Assembly: GCF_009696265.1 (NCBI RefSeq)
Contig: NZ_VUMH01000006.1
Coordinates: 1 to 64,000, forward strand
Direction: 5' to 3'
DNA: 64,000 bases
DNA from: Desulfovibrio porci
Lineage (GTDB): Bacteria > Desulfobacterota > Desulfovibrionia > Desulfovibrionales > Desulfovibrionaceae
Positions 54,259 through 63,397 of this stretch are shown piece by piece. The first letter of the stretch is position 1. The number at the start of each line of letters is the position of its first letter. Both the position numbers and the translations under genes were made by a program. The notes below the pieces were generated by a model that did no database searches, was not told the origin of the DNA, and saw only the letters and a list, made by a program, of their open reading frames with translations.

Positions 54259-55036
54259 CGCTTTCCCCCAGATAGGCCTTGATCACGCGCGGGTTGGCCC
54301 GCACTTCCTCGGGTTTGCCCATGGCGATGCAGGAGCCGTATTCCATGACGTAAATGCGGTCCGAAAGGGACATGACCATGCTCATGTCGTGCTCGATGAG
54401 CAGAATGGAAAGGTTCCGCGCGTCGCGGATGCCGCGCACCAGGATTTCCAGCTCGTGGGTTTCCTGGGGGTTCATGCCCGCGGCGGGTTCGTCCAGCAGC
54501 AGCATGCGCGGCTCGGTGGCAAGCGCGCGGGCGATTTCCAGGCGACGCTGGGCGCCGTAGGCCAGATTACGGGCCTTTTCGTTCCAGAGTTCCTGCAGGT
54601 GCAGGCTTTCCAACAGGGCATAGCTGATGTCGATGCTTTCCTGCTCTTCGCGGCGGGTATGGCCGTCACGCGACAGCGCGCCCCAGATGCCCGCGCGGGT
54701 GCGGCAATGACGGCCCACCATGACGTTTTCCAGCACGGTCATGTCGCTGAACAGGCGGATGTTCTGAAAGGTGCGGGCCATGCCCATGGCTGTGATGACG
54801 TGCGGCTTTTTGCCGTTGAGCAGATGCTTTTCGCCATCGGCGTCGTAGAGGAACATCTTGCCCTCGGTGGGCGTGTAGATGCCGGTGACGCAGTTGAAAA
54901 ACGTGGTTTTGCCCGCGCCGTTGGGGCCGATAAGGGCCACAATCTCATCGGCGTCCACGCGCAGGTCCAGATCGCTCAGGGCGCGCAGACCGCCGAAATC
55001 CTGGGAAAGACCCGAAACTTCCAGCACCGGCCTCAT
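54251..55036 (-). CDS. livG: Branched-chain amino-acid ABC transporter ATPase LivG
   Basis: 261 residues. Walker A is GPNGAGKTT, the signature LAYGAQRRLEIARAL, Walker B LLLDEPAAGMNP. The signature begins AYGAQ rather than SGG, which is typical of LivG. It overlaps livM by four bases and livF by eight, so the three are translationally coupled. Confidence 0.95.
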   Translation of the reverse strand: MRPVLEVSGLSQDFGGLRALSDLDLRVDADEIVALIGPNGAGKTTFFNCVTGIYTPTEGKMFLYDADGEKHLLNGKKPHVITAMGMARTFQNIRLFSDMTVLENVMVGRHCRTRAGIWGALSRDGHTRREEQESIDISYALLESLHLQELWNEKARNLAYGAQRRLEIARALATEPRMLLLDEPAAGMNPQETHELEILVRGIRDARNLSILLIEHDMSMVMSLSDRIYVMEYGSCIAMGKPEEVRANPRVIKAYLGESDA

Positions 55037-56253
55037 GCCCGGCCTCCATTGTGGGCCCCGTGCAGGGCGCTGATTCTGTAGCGGCGGCGTTCGCCGCTGA
55101 TCAGACCCTGGGGCCGGAAGATCATCATGATCACCATGATCGCGCCGAAGATCAGCATCCGGTATTCGGAAAAGGCGCGCAGGTATTCCGGGGCCAGAAT
55201 CAGGATCAGGGCCGCGATGACCACGCCCGCGATGGAACCCATGCCGCCCAGCACCACCATGGAGAGAATCATGGCTGATTCCATGAAGGTGAAGCTGGAG
55301 GGATTGATGTAGGTGGTCTTGGCCGCGAAGATCACGCCCGCGAAGCCGGCCCAGCAGGAGCCCAGGGCAAAGGCCGAGAGCTTGACGCGGGTGATGTCGA
55401 TGCCCATGGCTTCGCAGGCGATTTCATCCTCGCGCAGGGCTTGCAGGGCCAGGCCCACACGCGAATTCTTGAGCCGCGAGATCATGATGATGGTGATGAC
55501 CACCGCCGCCAGCACCAGATAATAGACATAGGTGGTGGAGGCATTGATATCCATCTCCAGGCCGAAAAAACCGGGTCGGGGGATGTCGCTGATGCCGCGC
55601 GGGCCGCCGGTGAGGCTGGTCCAGTTCTGGAGGCCCAGGCGCACGATTTCGCCGAAACCGAGGGTGACGATGGCCAGATAGTCTCCGCGCAGACGCAGCA
55701 CCGGAAAACCCAGGGCCAGACCGAAAAGTACGGCCAGTATGCCGCCCACGGGCAGACAGGCCCAGAATCCCCAGCCCAGAAACTGGTAGAGCAGGCCGTA
55801 GGCATAGGCGCCCACGGCGTAAAAAGCCACATAGCCCAGCACCAGCTGCCCGGCCAGACCCACCACAATGTTCAGACCCAGCGCCAGCATGACATAGAGC
55901 AGAGCCGAGATCATGATATTGGTCTGATAAAAGGAGCTGATCAGGGGCATGGTCAGCATGAACAGGGCCAGAACCGCCAGACCGCCCGTCTTGAGGCGGG
56001 GTCGCCCGCTCAGAGCCCGCAGGCCCGCGCCAAGCCCTTCGGGCAGGCGCAGCAGGGGCAGACCTTTGGCCTTGCGCGAAAAACACCAGTCCCAGATCAC
56101 GGCCAGGACGAAAACTCCCGCGCCCAGCCAGAGAATACGGTCAAAACGCCACTGAACGGTTTCGTCAAGCGTGTTCAGCTTGATGCCCATGACCGGCAGG
56201 GTCAGCACCATGAACCATATCGCCGTGAGCACGGCCTTGAATACGCGCCGCAT
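55033..56253 (-). CDS. livM: Branched-chain amino-acid ABC permease LivM
   Basis: 406 residues with about ten membrane helices. The permease core reads GLNIVVGLAGQLVLGYVAFY, and the cytoplasmic coupling region ALREDEIACEAMGIDITRVK. An N-terminal extension with two or three helices precedes the core, as in other LivM. It is coupled to livG and lies two bases after livH. Confidence 0.95.
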   Translation of the reverse strand: MRRVFKAVLTAIWFMVLTLPVMGIKLNTLDETVQWRFDRILWLGAGVFVLAVIWDWCFSRKAKGLPLLRLPEGLGAGLRALSGRPRLKTGGLAVLALFMLTMPLISSFYQTNIMISALLYVMLALGLNIVVGLAGQLVLGYVAFYAVGAYAYGLLYQFLGWGFWACLPVGGILAVLFGLALGFPVLRLRGDYLAIVTLGFGEIVRLGLQNWTSLTGGPRGISDIPRPGFFGLEMDINASTTYVYYLVLAAVVITIIMISRLKNSRVGLALQALREDEIACEAMGIDITRVKLSAFALGSCWAGFAGVIFAAKTTYINPSSFTFMESAMILSMVVLGGMGSIAGVVIAALILILAPEYLRAFSEYRMLIFGAIMVIMMIFRPQGLISGERRRYRISALHGAHNGGRA

Positions 56254-56255
56254 GG

Positions 56256-57164
56256 CTACACCTTCTGTACCTTGGCTTTGCCCAGAATGCCGTCGGGGCG
56301 GAAAATCAGAATCAGGATCAGAATGCCGAAGGCCAGAATATCTTCGTAGTTACCGGAGAAATAGCCGGTGGTGAAGCTCTCGGCCAGACCCAGCACAAGC
56401 CCGCCCACCATGGCTCCGGGAATGGAGCCGATGCCGCCGAGCACCGCCGCCGTGAAGGCTTTGAGACCAGCCAGAAAACCGATGCCGAAGTTGACCTGCC
56501 CCATGTGCGAGGCGATAAGCACGCCGCCCAGCGCGGCCAGGCCGGAGCCGATGATGAAGGTCAGGGAAATGATCCAGTCGGCGTTGATGCCCAGCAACAG
56601 GGCCATTTTACGGTTCTGGGCCGTGGCCCGCATGGCTTTGCCCATGCGCGTGTAGCGGATGAAGAGCGACAGGGAGACCATGGCCAGCGTGCTGACCAGA
56701 AGGATCAGAAAATCGCTGGGCCCCATGACGTAGTTGACGTATTCCAGAAATTCCATTTCCGGCAACAGGCGGGGGAAGGGCACGAAGTCGGAGGTCTGGG
56801 CCAGCAGCACGTAGTTCTGCAAAAAGATGGACATGCCGATGGCCGAAATCAGCGGGGAAAGGCGCGGCGCGCCGCGCAGGGGCTTGTAGGCCACCTTTTC
56901 CAGGGTGTAGCCGTAGGCGGCGCACCAGATCACGGCGGCCAGGGCGGCCACGACCAGAATGCCCCCGGCCGGGAAACCATATACGCCCAGAACCCCGGCC
57001 ACCAGCAGGGCCGTGAAAGCGCCGAGCATATAGATTTCGCCGTGGGCGAAGTTGATGAGCTCAATGATGCCGTACACCAGAGTATAGCCCAAAGCGATCA
57101 GGGCGTAGATGCTGCCCCGGGTCAGTCCGCCGAAAAAGAGCTCTACGAAGAATTGGATGTCCAT
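56256..57164 (-). CDS. livH: Branched-chain amino-acid ABC permease LivH
   Basis: 302 residues and membrane-embedded, with the family core SIYALIALGYTLVYGIIELI and coupling motif ATAQNRKMALLLGINADWII. ATG 57164 gives the normal LivH length; longer upstream frames are not supported. About 190 bases with a hairpin separate it from livJ. Confidence 0.94.
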   Translation of the reverse strand: MDIQFFVELFFGGLTRGSIYALIALGYTLVYGIIELINFAHGEIYMLGAFTALLVAGVLGVYGFPAGGILVVAALAAVIWCAAYGYTLEKVAYKPLRGAPRLSPLISAIGMSIFLQNYVLLAQTSDFVPFPRLLPEMEFLEYVNYVMGPSDFLILLVSTLAMVSLSLFIRYTRMGKAMRATAQNRKMALLLGINADWIISLTFIIGSGLAALGGVLIASHMGQVNFGIGFLAGLKAFTAAVLGGIGSIPGAMVGGLVLGLAESFTTGYFSGNYEDILAFGILILILIFRPDGILGKAKVQKV

Positions 57165-57321
57165 GCTTACCCGCACGCGGGCATGGGCCCGCCAGATTGC
57201 CGGAGCGCCGGCTGCCTGGTGAATGCTGCGAAGCGCCCGGAACATAAACCGCGCGCGCAATCGCCGCGCGCGGCGGACGCGGCACGGCCCGGAGGTCGCC
57301 GCACCGCCGCGGGGCGGAAAA

Positions 57322-57345
57322 GGGGCGCGGCGTGAGCCGCGTCCC
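57322..57345 (-). promoter_or_regulatory. Hairpin between livJ and livH
   Basis: Ten-base arms with one mismatch and a four-base loop (57322-57331 and 57336-57345) lie 11 bases after the livJ stop, with no T run. Such hairpins often protect the binding-protein mRNA, giving more LivJ than permease. Confidence 0.5.
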
Positions 57346-57355
57346 GCCAGTGCTA

Positions 57356-58486
57356 CTACTGCAACGTGATGCTGTGATCCAGCTCCACGAACTTGCCGTT
57401 TTTGACCTGGTAGATGGAAAGCGCCATACCGGCCGCGTCGCCCTTTTCGTTGAAGCTGATCTTGCCCAACGGCGTGTCCACCGGGTTGGTGCGCAGGGCT
57501 TCCTTGAGCTTGGCCGTGTCCGTGCCGCCCGTCTTTTCGATGGCCGCCAGCAGGCACTGGGCGGCGGCGTAGGCATTGTAGTAACCGAAGCCGGGCTCGC
57601 TGCCGTAGGCCTTGACGTGCGCTTCGCGCGCCTTTTTGTACTCGGGCAGGGTGCTGGTGTCCTTGGGATAGGAGGCGTAGACGCCTTCGCTGTCCTTGCC
57701 GGTCATTTTAAGGAAGGTTTCGTCCTTCACGCCGTCGGGGCCGATGAACGGGGTCGTCAGGCGGTCGCGGCGCATCTGCTGGATCAGCTTGGAAGCCACG
57801 GGCTGGTAGCCGCCGAAGACCACGATGTCGGGCTTGGCGCGGCGCAGCTTGCGCACCACGGCGGAAAAGTCCACGGCGTCCGGGGTGACGGCTTCAAAAA
57901 GCACGGTTTCCGCGCCGCCCTTTTCCATGAACACGCGGTTGTTGTCGGCAAAGCCCTTGCCGTAGTCGCCGTTGTCATGCAGGTAGGCGATTTTTTTGGC
58001 CTTCAGCTTGTTGAGCATGAAGTCGCTGGTCAGCCTGGCCTGCGCGTTGTCGTTGGCCACGGTGCGGAAAAAGAGCGGATTTTTGCCGTCCTCGGTCAGG
58101 CCGGGCGTGGTGGCCGTGGGAGAGACGGCGATGAGATTGGCTTCCTGGAACAGGGGCAGAGCGGCCTTGGTGGGGCCGGAGCAGATGGGGCCGATGACCA
58201 CGCCGACCTTGTCGGAAATCAGCTTGGTGGCCGCGTTGGTAGCCATTTCGGGCTTGCACTGGTCGTCCTGGGAGATGACCTCCACCTTCTGGCCGAGCAC
58301 GCCGCCCTTGGCGTTGGCTTCGTCCACGACGATCTTGGTGGCGTTCAGGCTGGGGACGCCATAGGAGGCAAGGTCGCCGGAATGAGCGCCCTGCACACCG
58401 ATTTTAACGGGGTCCGCAGCCAGAGCGGGCGCGGTCAGCGCCACGCAGAAAGCCATTGCCGCAAGCCAGGTCATGCCTTTTTTCAT
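57356..58486 (-). CDS. livJ: Branched-chain amino-acid binding protein
   Basis: 376 residues. A signal peptide (MKKGMTWLAAMAFCVALTAP, cleavage near ALAA) precedes a type 1 periplasmic binding fold: VKIGVQGAHSGDLASYG, KVGVVIGPICSGPTKAALP and ISPTATTPGLT-type loop (here AVSPTATTPGLTEDG). ATG 58486 follows GGAGGAG. It is the first gene of the liv operon. The exact amino acids bound are unknown. Confidence 0.93.
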   Translation of the reverse strand: MKKGMTWLAAMAFCVALTAPALAADPVKIGVQGAHSGDLASYGVPSLNATKIVVDEANAKGGVLGQKVEVISQDDQCKPEMATNAATKLISDKVGVVIGPICSGPTKAALPLFQEANLIAVSPTATTPGLTEDGKNPLFFRTVANDNAQARLTSDFMLNKLKAKKIAYLHDNGDYGKGFADNNRVFMEKGGAETVLFEAVTPDAVDFSAVVRKLRRAKPDIVVFGGYQPVASKLIQQMRRDRLTTPFIGPDGVKDETFLKMTGKDSEGVYASYPKDTSTLPEYKKAREAHVKAYGSEPGFGYYNAYAAAQCLLAAIEKTGGTDTAKLKEALRTNPVDTPLGKISFNEKGDAAGMALSIYQVKNGKFVELDHSITLQ

Positions 58487-58546
58487 CTGCTCCTCCTCCG
58501 AAAAAATGTGCATGCGGAGCGCGCTCCGCGAATGGATAGGGCCTTT

Positions 58547-58575
58547 CTATTGCATTATTGCGCGGATGCTGTCAA
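58547..58575 (-). promoter_or_regulatory. Possible promoter of the liv operon
   Basis: On the minus strand TTGACA (58570-58575) is followed after 17 bases by CAATAG (58547-58552), a weak -10. It lies about 60 bases before the livJ start. Confidence 0.4.
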
Positions 58576-58782
58576 TGCGGCCGCCGTTCCGGGCGCGGCG
58601 TCGCCGTTTTGTCATCTGTTCGTGACGCGCTCAACGCTGAAGGGGACTACTTCTGTGGAGCAAGTGAATCTGCTCCGGGCGACATTTACAACCAAGGTTG
58701 TTAGGGAGAACTGTTTCTGCTGATTCTGGTTTGTCTGATGATGCCGGCTGTGGACGCGTGCAACGATGCCGTGAATGTTGAA

Positions 58783-58832
58783 ACCTGAAAAAAGCCGCGC
58801 GGCCCATTTCTGCCGCGCGGCTTTTTTCAGGT
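58783..58832. terminator. Strong bidirectional terminator after der
   Basis: Perfect 21-bp arms (58783-58803 and 58812-58832) with an eight-base loop and A6/T6 tracts within the stem. It abuts the der stop codon and separates der from the liv operon. Confidence 0.9.
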
Positions 58833-60205
58833 CAGGAGTTGCGTTCGCTTTTCTTTTTATGGCTGGAACGCAGATGGATGCGCATGGGCGCGTGGCTGAT
58901 GCCGAAGATCTTGCGCAAGGCGCGTTCCAGGTAGCGGGTGTAGCTTTCCGGCACGCGTTCGGCGTCGCTGACGAAAAAGACAAAGGTCGGCGGCGCTGTT
59001 TCGGCCTGCGTAAGGTAGAAAAACTTGGCCCGCACCCGTTTGACCACTGGCGGCTGATGCTTGGCGAGCACTTCCTCCATGGCCCGGTTGAGCTGGCCGG
59101 TGGAGATACGCACCTGGCATTCTTCATGGATTTTTTGGGCCAGGGGCAGAATTTTTTTGAGTCCCGTTCCGGCCAGGGCCGAAACCGCCAGGATGGGCAC
59201 ATGCCCGCAGAAAGCCAGGGTTTCGGCCACATTTTTCTTGAGCGTGGCCAGGGCCTCGCGCGGCACCAGATCGCATTTGTTGATCAGGACCATAAAAGGA
59301 GTTTTGCGCGTGTCCAGCATGTCCATAAGCCGCTTGTCCTGCTGGCTTACGCCTTCGGTGGCGTCCAGGGTGAGCAGGGTCACGTCGACCTTGGTGCTGG
59401 ATTTGATGGATGCGTTGACGGAAAATTTTTCCACGCTGTCGGTAATCCGGGTACGGCGGCGAACCCCGGCGGTGTCCACAAAGACGTAGTCCCGCCCGTC
59501 GCGGCGAAAGCGCACGTCCACGCTGTCGCGAGTGGTGCCGGCCACATCGGAAACGATCATCCGTTCCTCACCGGCCAGGGCATTGATCAAGGATGACTTG
59601 CCCGCGTTGGGGCGGCCCAGCATGGCCAGGCGCAGGGTCGGCGGGGCCGGGGGCTCGACGGCGGCTCCTTCGGGCAGCAGGGCGGCCAGATCCTCGCACA
59701 GGGCAGTGATGTTGTAGCCGTGCTCGGCGGAAACAGGCAGCAGGGGAAAGCCCAGCCGGTGGAATTCGGCCATCTGCTCGTCCTCGCGTTCCATGCCGTC
59801 CACCTTGTTGACCACGCAGAGAGTGGGCAGGCCCATGCGCCGCACATGCGCGGCCAGATATTCGTCCAGGGGCAGAAGGCCGTCGCGCCCGTCCACCACA
59901 AAGGCCACGGCGGCGGCTCCGGCCAGAGCGGCCTCGGCCTGGGCCAGGATGTCCCGCTCAAAGCCCCGGATGCCCGCGGGGCCCTCGGTCACGGCGGCAT
60001 GCGCGTCCAGAGTGATGCCGCCGGTATCCACAATGCCGAAGGAGGGCAGGCCCTTGCGGCGCACCAAGCCTTCCATGCGGTCGCGCGTGACGCCGGGCCT
60101 GTCGTGGGTGATGGCCCGGTTGCTGCGAATCAGGCGGTTGAACAGGGTGGACTTGCCCACATTGGGGCGGCCCACCAGGACGATGTACGGAAGAGAGTCG
60201 GACAC
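58832..60205 (-). CDS. der: Ribosome-assembly GTPase Der (EngA)
   Basis: 457 residues with two tandem GTPase domains: GRPNVGKST (about residues 12-20) and GRPNAGKSS (about 196), G3 motifs DTGG and DTAG, and G4 NKVD and NKCD. A C-terminal KH-like domain follows (VKRVRAKFFYLTQAETAPPT). It acts in 50S subunit maturation. The start is GTG 60205 after AAGG. Confidence 0.97.
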   Translation of the reverse strand: MSDSLPYIVLVGRPNVGKSTLFNRLIRSNRAITHDRPGVTRDRMEGLVRRKGLPSFGIVDTGGITLDAHAAVTEGPAGIRGFERDILAQAEAALAGAAAVAFVVDGRDGLLPLDEYLAAHVRRMGLPTLCVVNKVDGMEREDEQMAEFHRLGFPLLPVSAEHGYNITALCEDLAALLPEGAAVEPPAPPTLRLAMLGRPNAGKSSLINALAGEERMIVSDVAGTTRDSVDVRFRRDGRDYVFVDTAGVRRRTRITDSVEKFSVNASIKSSTKVDVTLLTLDATEGVSQQDKRLMDMLDTRKTPFMVLINKCDLVPREALATLKKNVAETLAFCGHVPILAVSALAGTGLKKILPLAQKIHEECQVRISTGQLNRAMEEVLAKHQPPVVKRVRAKFFYLTQAETAPPTFVFFVSDAERVPESYTRYLERALRKIFGISHAPMRIHLRSSHKKKSERNS

Positions 60206-60267
60206 GGCGTTCCCTTGGTAGAGCGGCGGGCTGATGGCCGCCGGAATATTTTTCGGTGTAAAGGAAC

Positions 60268-61341
60268 TTATATATCTTCATTTCCGGCCAAAGGAAAGCT
60301 TCCGGCCCCGGGAACTTCCGGGCGGAGGTCCGCCGGGACGGTCATGATTTCCGGCAGCACGCCCACGGCATGCTCTCCGGTCCAGTCCGGCAGGCAGGCG
60401 AACACGCGGCCGCCGGGCAGGATCACGCGTAAGGCGTGCAGGCGCATGGGGCCAGTTTGGGCGCGGCGCTCCGGCGGACCGTATTTGGCGTCGCCCAGCA
60501 CGGGATGGCCCAGACTTGCCAGTTGTACCCTGATCTGATGAGTCCGGCCGGTGAACAGGCGGACCAGCAGTAGACTTTCGTGCCCGCGCACGCGCAGGGG
60601 CCGGACCAGGCAGAGGGCCTCACGGGCCTGTTCTTTCGTACCGACGCCCACGCTGCGCATTTTTTCATAGCCGTGCTCCGGTTCCTTGCACAGATGGTGG
60701 CGCAGCAGCCGGGTTTCGGCCCAAGACCAGCGTCCATGCACCCAGACCACATATTCTTTGATCAGGGCGCGCTCGCGGATGGCCTCCTGAAGCCGGCGCA
60801 GGGCCTCGAAGCTGGCGGCCACCAGCAGGATGCCGGAAGTATCCTTGTCCAGCCGGTGGGCGGGCGTGGGCTTGAAGGCGGCCTGGGCGTAGCGGGCGGC
60901 AAGGCGGGTGGCCAGGCTGTCGCTGTGCCCGGTGCCCGGATGGGTCGGCAGACCGGCGGGCTTGAACAAAGCCCAGATGGGGCCTTCCGTCCCCACCACG
61001 GGCGGCAGGGGAACGGCGGCGTTCTGATCCGGTTCGGGCGGGGTGGAGGCCGGGTTCGCCGTTCCGATCGGCGCGGCCCCGCTCTGGGCAGCCATTTTCA
61101 GGGCAAAGGGCGGCAGGCGGACCATGTCGCCCGTTTGCACGCGCGCAAAGGGCTTGCAGCGGCCGCCATTGAGCCGCACCTGGCCGGTGCGTATCCAGCG
61201 GTGCAGCAATGTGGGCGGCAGATTGAGCCGCCGTTGCAGGAACTGAAGTATTTTCTGGCCGCTTTCCGCCTCGCCCACCACAGGGATGCCCTGATGGTCA
61301 GGCGCGGGGTCGGGATCTGAAGGAATATCGTCCGATGGCAT
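60268..61341 (-). CDS. RluC/RluD-family pseudouridine synthase
   Basis: About 357 residues. An S4 RNA-binding domain (KILQFLQRRLNLPPTLLHRW, then GGRCKPFARVQTGDMVRLPP) precedes the synthase domain, with catalytic-Asp motif HRLDKDTSGILLVA (about residue 158) and LFTGRTHQIRVQLASLGHPV. An Ala/Pro linker of about 45 residues lies between. It modifies rRNA; the exact site cannot be told. ATG 61341 was chosen over an upstream TTG that would overlap the next gene. Confidence 0.93.
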   Translation of the reverse strand: MPSDDIPSDPDPAPDHQGIPVVGEAESGQKILQFLQRRLNLPPTLLHRWIRTGQVRLNGGRCKPFARVQTGDMVRLPPFALKMAAQSGAAPIGTANPASTPPEPDQNAAVPLPPVVGTEGPIWALFKPAGLPTHPGTGHSDSLATRLAARYAQAAFKPTPAHRLDKDTSGILLVAASFEALRRLQEAIRERALIKEYVVWVHGRWSWAETRLLRHHLCKEPEHGYEKMRSVGVGTKEQAREALCLVRPLRVRGHESLLLVRLFTGRTHQIRVQLASLGHPVLGDAKYGPPERRAQTGPMRLHALRVILPGGRVFACLPDWTGEHAVGVLPEIMTVPADLRPEVPGAGSFPLAGNEDI

Positions 61342-61391
61342 GGCCGGATTGTGGCCCAAAGGCGCGCCCGCCGTCAAGAGGGCGCGCCGCT

Positions 61392-63095
61392 TCAGGCGTA
61401 GCGGCAATCCTCAAGGCTGATGGTCACGTTTTTGTTGCGCTCGATCCAGTCCTTGATTTTTTCATGGGACGCGCGGCGGTGGGCGTGCTTGTGGCGCAGC
61501 ATTTCCCTGTCCGCTTCCACCAGGGTCCGGGAAAGCGGCATGTCCACATTTTCGGCGCTGGCGCAGCCGAAGGCCAGCAGCAGGGGCATGGCGGCGGGAT
61601 CGCTGTTGTGTTCCTCAAAGCTGCGCTGCATCTGGAACAGAATCTTTTGGGCGGCTCTTTCGGGACAGCCGGGAAGCAGAATCGTGTATTCATCGCCGCC
61701 CATGCGGGCGATGCAGTCCGTGGCCCGCAGGGAGCGCCGCAGCAGCAGGGCCGCGTTGATCAGCAGCGTGTCGCCGGTGGAATGTCCCAGGTAGTCGTTG
61801 ATCAGTTTGAGGCCGTTGACGTCGCAGGAGATGACGCTCACCGGGCGGATGCGATTCTGTTCGATGCGCTCCACTTCCTTGTTGAAAAAAGTGCGGCTGC
61901 GCAGGCCGGTGAGCGCGTCGTTTCTGACCAGGTCCTCCAGCTTGGCCCGGTCCCCCTGGGTGGCCGTGATATCCGTGTGCAGGCCCACCAGGCGCGTGGC
62001 CCTGCCGTTGGCGTCGCGGTGAGTCACGTAGCCGCGCCCCAGTATCCAGGCCCAGGTGCCGTCCGCGCGCATCAGGCGGTAAGTGCACTCAAAGGAGTCA
62101 CCGTAGCGGGGCGATTCCACCAGGGCCGCCTGCGGGGGCACGATTTTGTGGATATCATCCGGGTGGATTTTCTTTTTCCAGGTTTCAAGATCTCCGGAGA
62201 ATTGTTCCGCGGTATAGCCCAGCATGGAGAGGTAGCGGGGGCTGTAGTAGACCTCGTCGGTGGCGGCGTCCCAATCCCAGAGGCCGTCGCCGGCGGCGTT
62301 GATGGCCAGCAGCAGGCGGCCCGCGTCCTGGGAGCTGTCCCGCGCGGAAGCGCTGGTGGCGTCGATGCGTTGCAGGCTGCCCGCCAGCTCCGTGGCGCGC
62401 CCGTCGGCGTCGCGTTCCAGCACCGCGCCGTGCAGGGCGAAACGCGCGTATTCGCCGTTTTCAAGGCGGATGCGCAAGAGGTCTTCAATGCCGTCGCCCC
62501 ACTGGGATTGTTCCAGTGGAAGCTGATAGCGGCAGGTGGAGGCGCCTCCCTCCTCCGGATGCAGGCGTTGCCGCCACTGCTCCGGAGTGATGACCATCGG
62601 CCGGGCGTCGGCGTAGCCGAGCAGGGCCGCACAGCGGCCGTCCATGCGTATGGTTCGTTTGGGCAGGGAACACTGCCAGTAGCCCGTATCCGGCGCGCCC
62701 GCGCTGGCGGACGTCACGGGCGGGCGGTAGGCCAGCGTCCCGGACACGCTGTACTGGCCGACGGCGCGCACGGCGCGGCCCTCGGAATTCCGTTCCACCA
62801 CCAGCAGGCTGGCGCGGACCATCAGATCATCAAAAGGAAAGACCATCTCCAGCATGGGGCCGTTGGCCCCGCTCAGAACGCCTTCCAGCAGTTCATGCAG
62901 CGCAGGCAGGCAGTCGGGCGGAATGTGGGCGGCGAAAGCCGCCATGGTGGCCGGGACATCATTTTCAAGGCGTAACTTGAGGCGGGCTCCCTCGCTCAGA
63001 AAAAGCATATCCGTGGGAATATGCCATTCCCACAGGGGATCGGATGTGTCGAGCTGTATCTGATATCCGATGGAACCACGCGCGTCGTGTGCCAT
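61392..63095 (-). CDS. PAS-GGDEF diguanylate cyclase
   Basis: 567 residues without membrane helices. PAS-type sensor regions are seen; the clearest is about residues 245-380 (DGLWDWDAATDEVYYSPRYL, then a PAC segment). The GGDEF domain has the intact GGDEY signature (about residue 464) with RATD five residues before it, an inhibitory I-site. So it should make c-di-GMP with product feedback. It is the only clearly active c-di-GMP enzyme in the window. Confidence 0.93.
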   Translation of the reverse strand: MAHDARGSIGYQIQLDTSDPLWEWHIPTDMLFLSEGARLKLRLENDVPATMAAFAAHIPPDCLPALHELLEGVLSGANGPMLEMVFPFDDLMVRASLLVVERNSEGRAVRAVGQYSVSGTLAYRPPVTSASAGAPDTGYWQCSLPKRTIRMDGRCAALLGYADARPMVITPEQWRQRLHPEEGGASTCRYQLPLEQSQWGDGIEDLLRIRLENGEYARFALHGAVLERDADGRATELAGSLQRIDATSASARDSSQDAGRLLLAINAAGDGLWDWDAATDEVYYSPRYLSMLGYTAEQFSGDLETWKKKIHPDDIHKIVPPQAALVESPRYGDSFECTYRLMRADGTWAWILGRGYVTHRDANGRATRLVGLHTDITATQGDRAKLEDLVRNDALTGLRSRTFFNKEVERIEQNRIRPVSVISCDVNGLKLINDYLGHSTGDTLLINAALLLRRSLRATDCIARMGGDEYTILLPGCPERAAQKILFQMQRSFEEHNSDPAAMPLLLAFGCASAENVDMPLSRTLVEADREMLRHKHAHRRASHEKIKDWIERNKNVTISLEDCRYA

Positions 63096-63397
63096 AACCA
63101 GAACCTGTGTTACGTCTTTAGGGTTGCTTTGGGGGAAAAGGTAGCCCTCATACCGTAAACATTAATTCCGGGCAAGCCTTGGATGGCGGCCTTTTCCGGA
63201 TAACCGGCAGGCGCCCGGCAGGAGACTTAAATCTCATGCTATGCTGTGGCGGCGGCCAAGTCCAGTCAAGAATGGCAGACGGGTCCGCCATTATCCTTCC
63301 GCTCAAGCACAGGCTGTCGGTTTTTTGTCCGGTGCACTGGCAAATCCAACATAACGGCGGAGCGGCTGAAGAGGGCGACGGGCAGCCTCGCGAAGCG
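63096..63397. other. Spacer between the cyclase and the ABC ATPase gene
   Basis: About 300 bases with no supported gene; an open plus-strand frame over part of it has no recognisable character. The cyclase promoter should lie here, but none was picked out. Confidence 0.4.

Noticed and set aside
58620..58790. Possible small gene between the liv operon and der
   Set aside because: No frame has a start with a ribosome site, and the stretch is explained as liv promoter region plus terminator.
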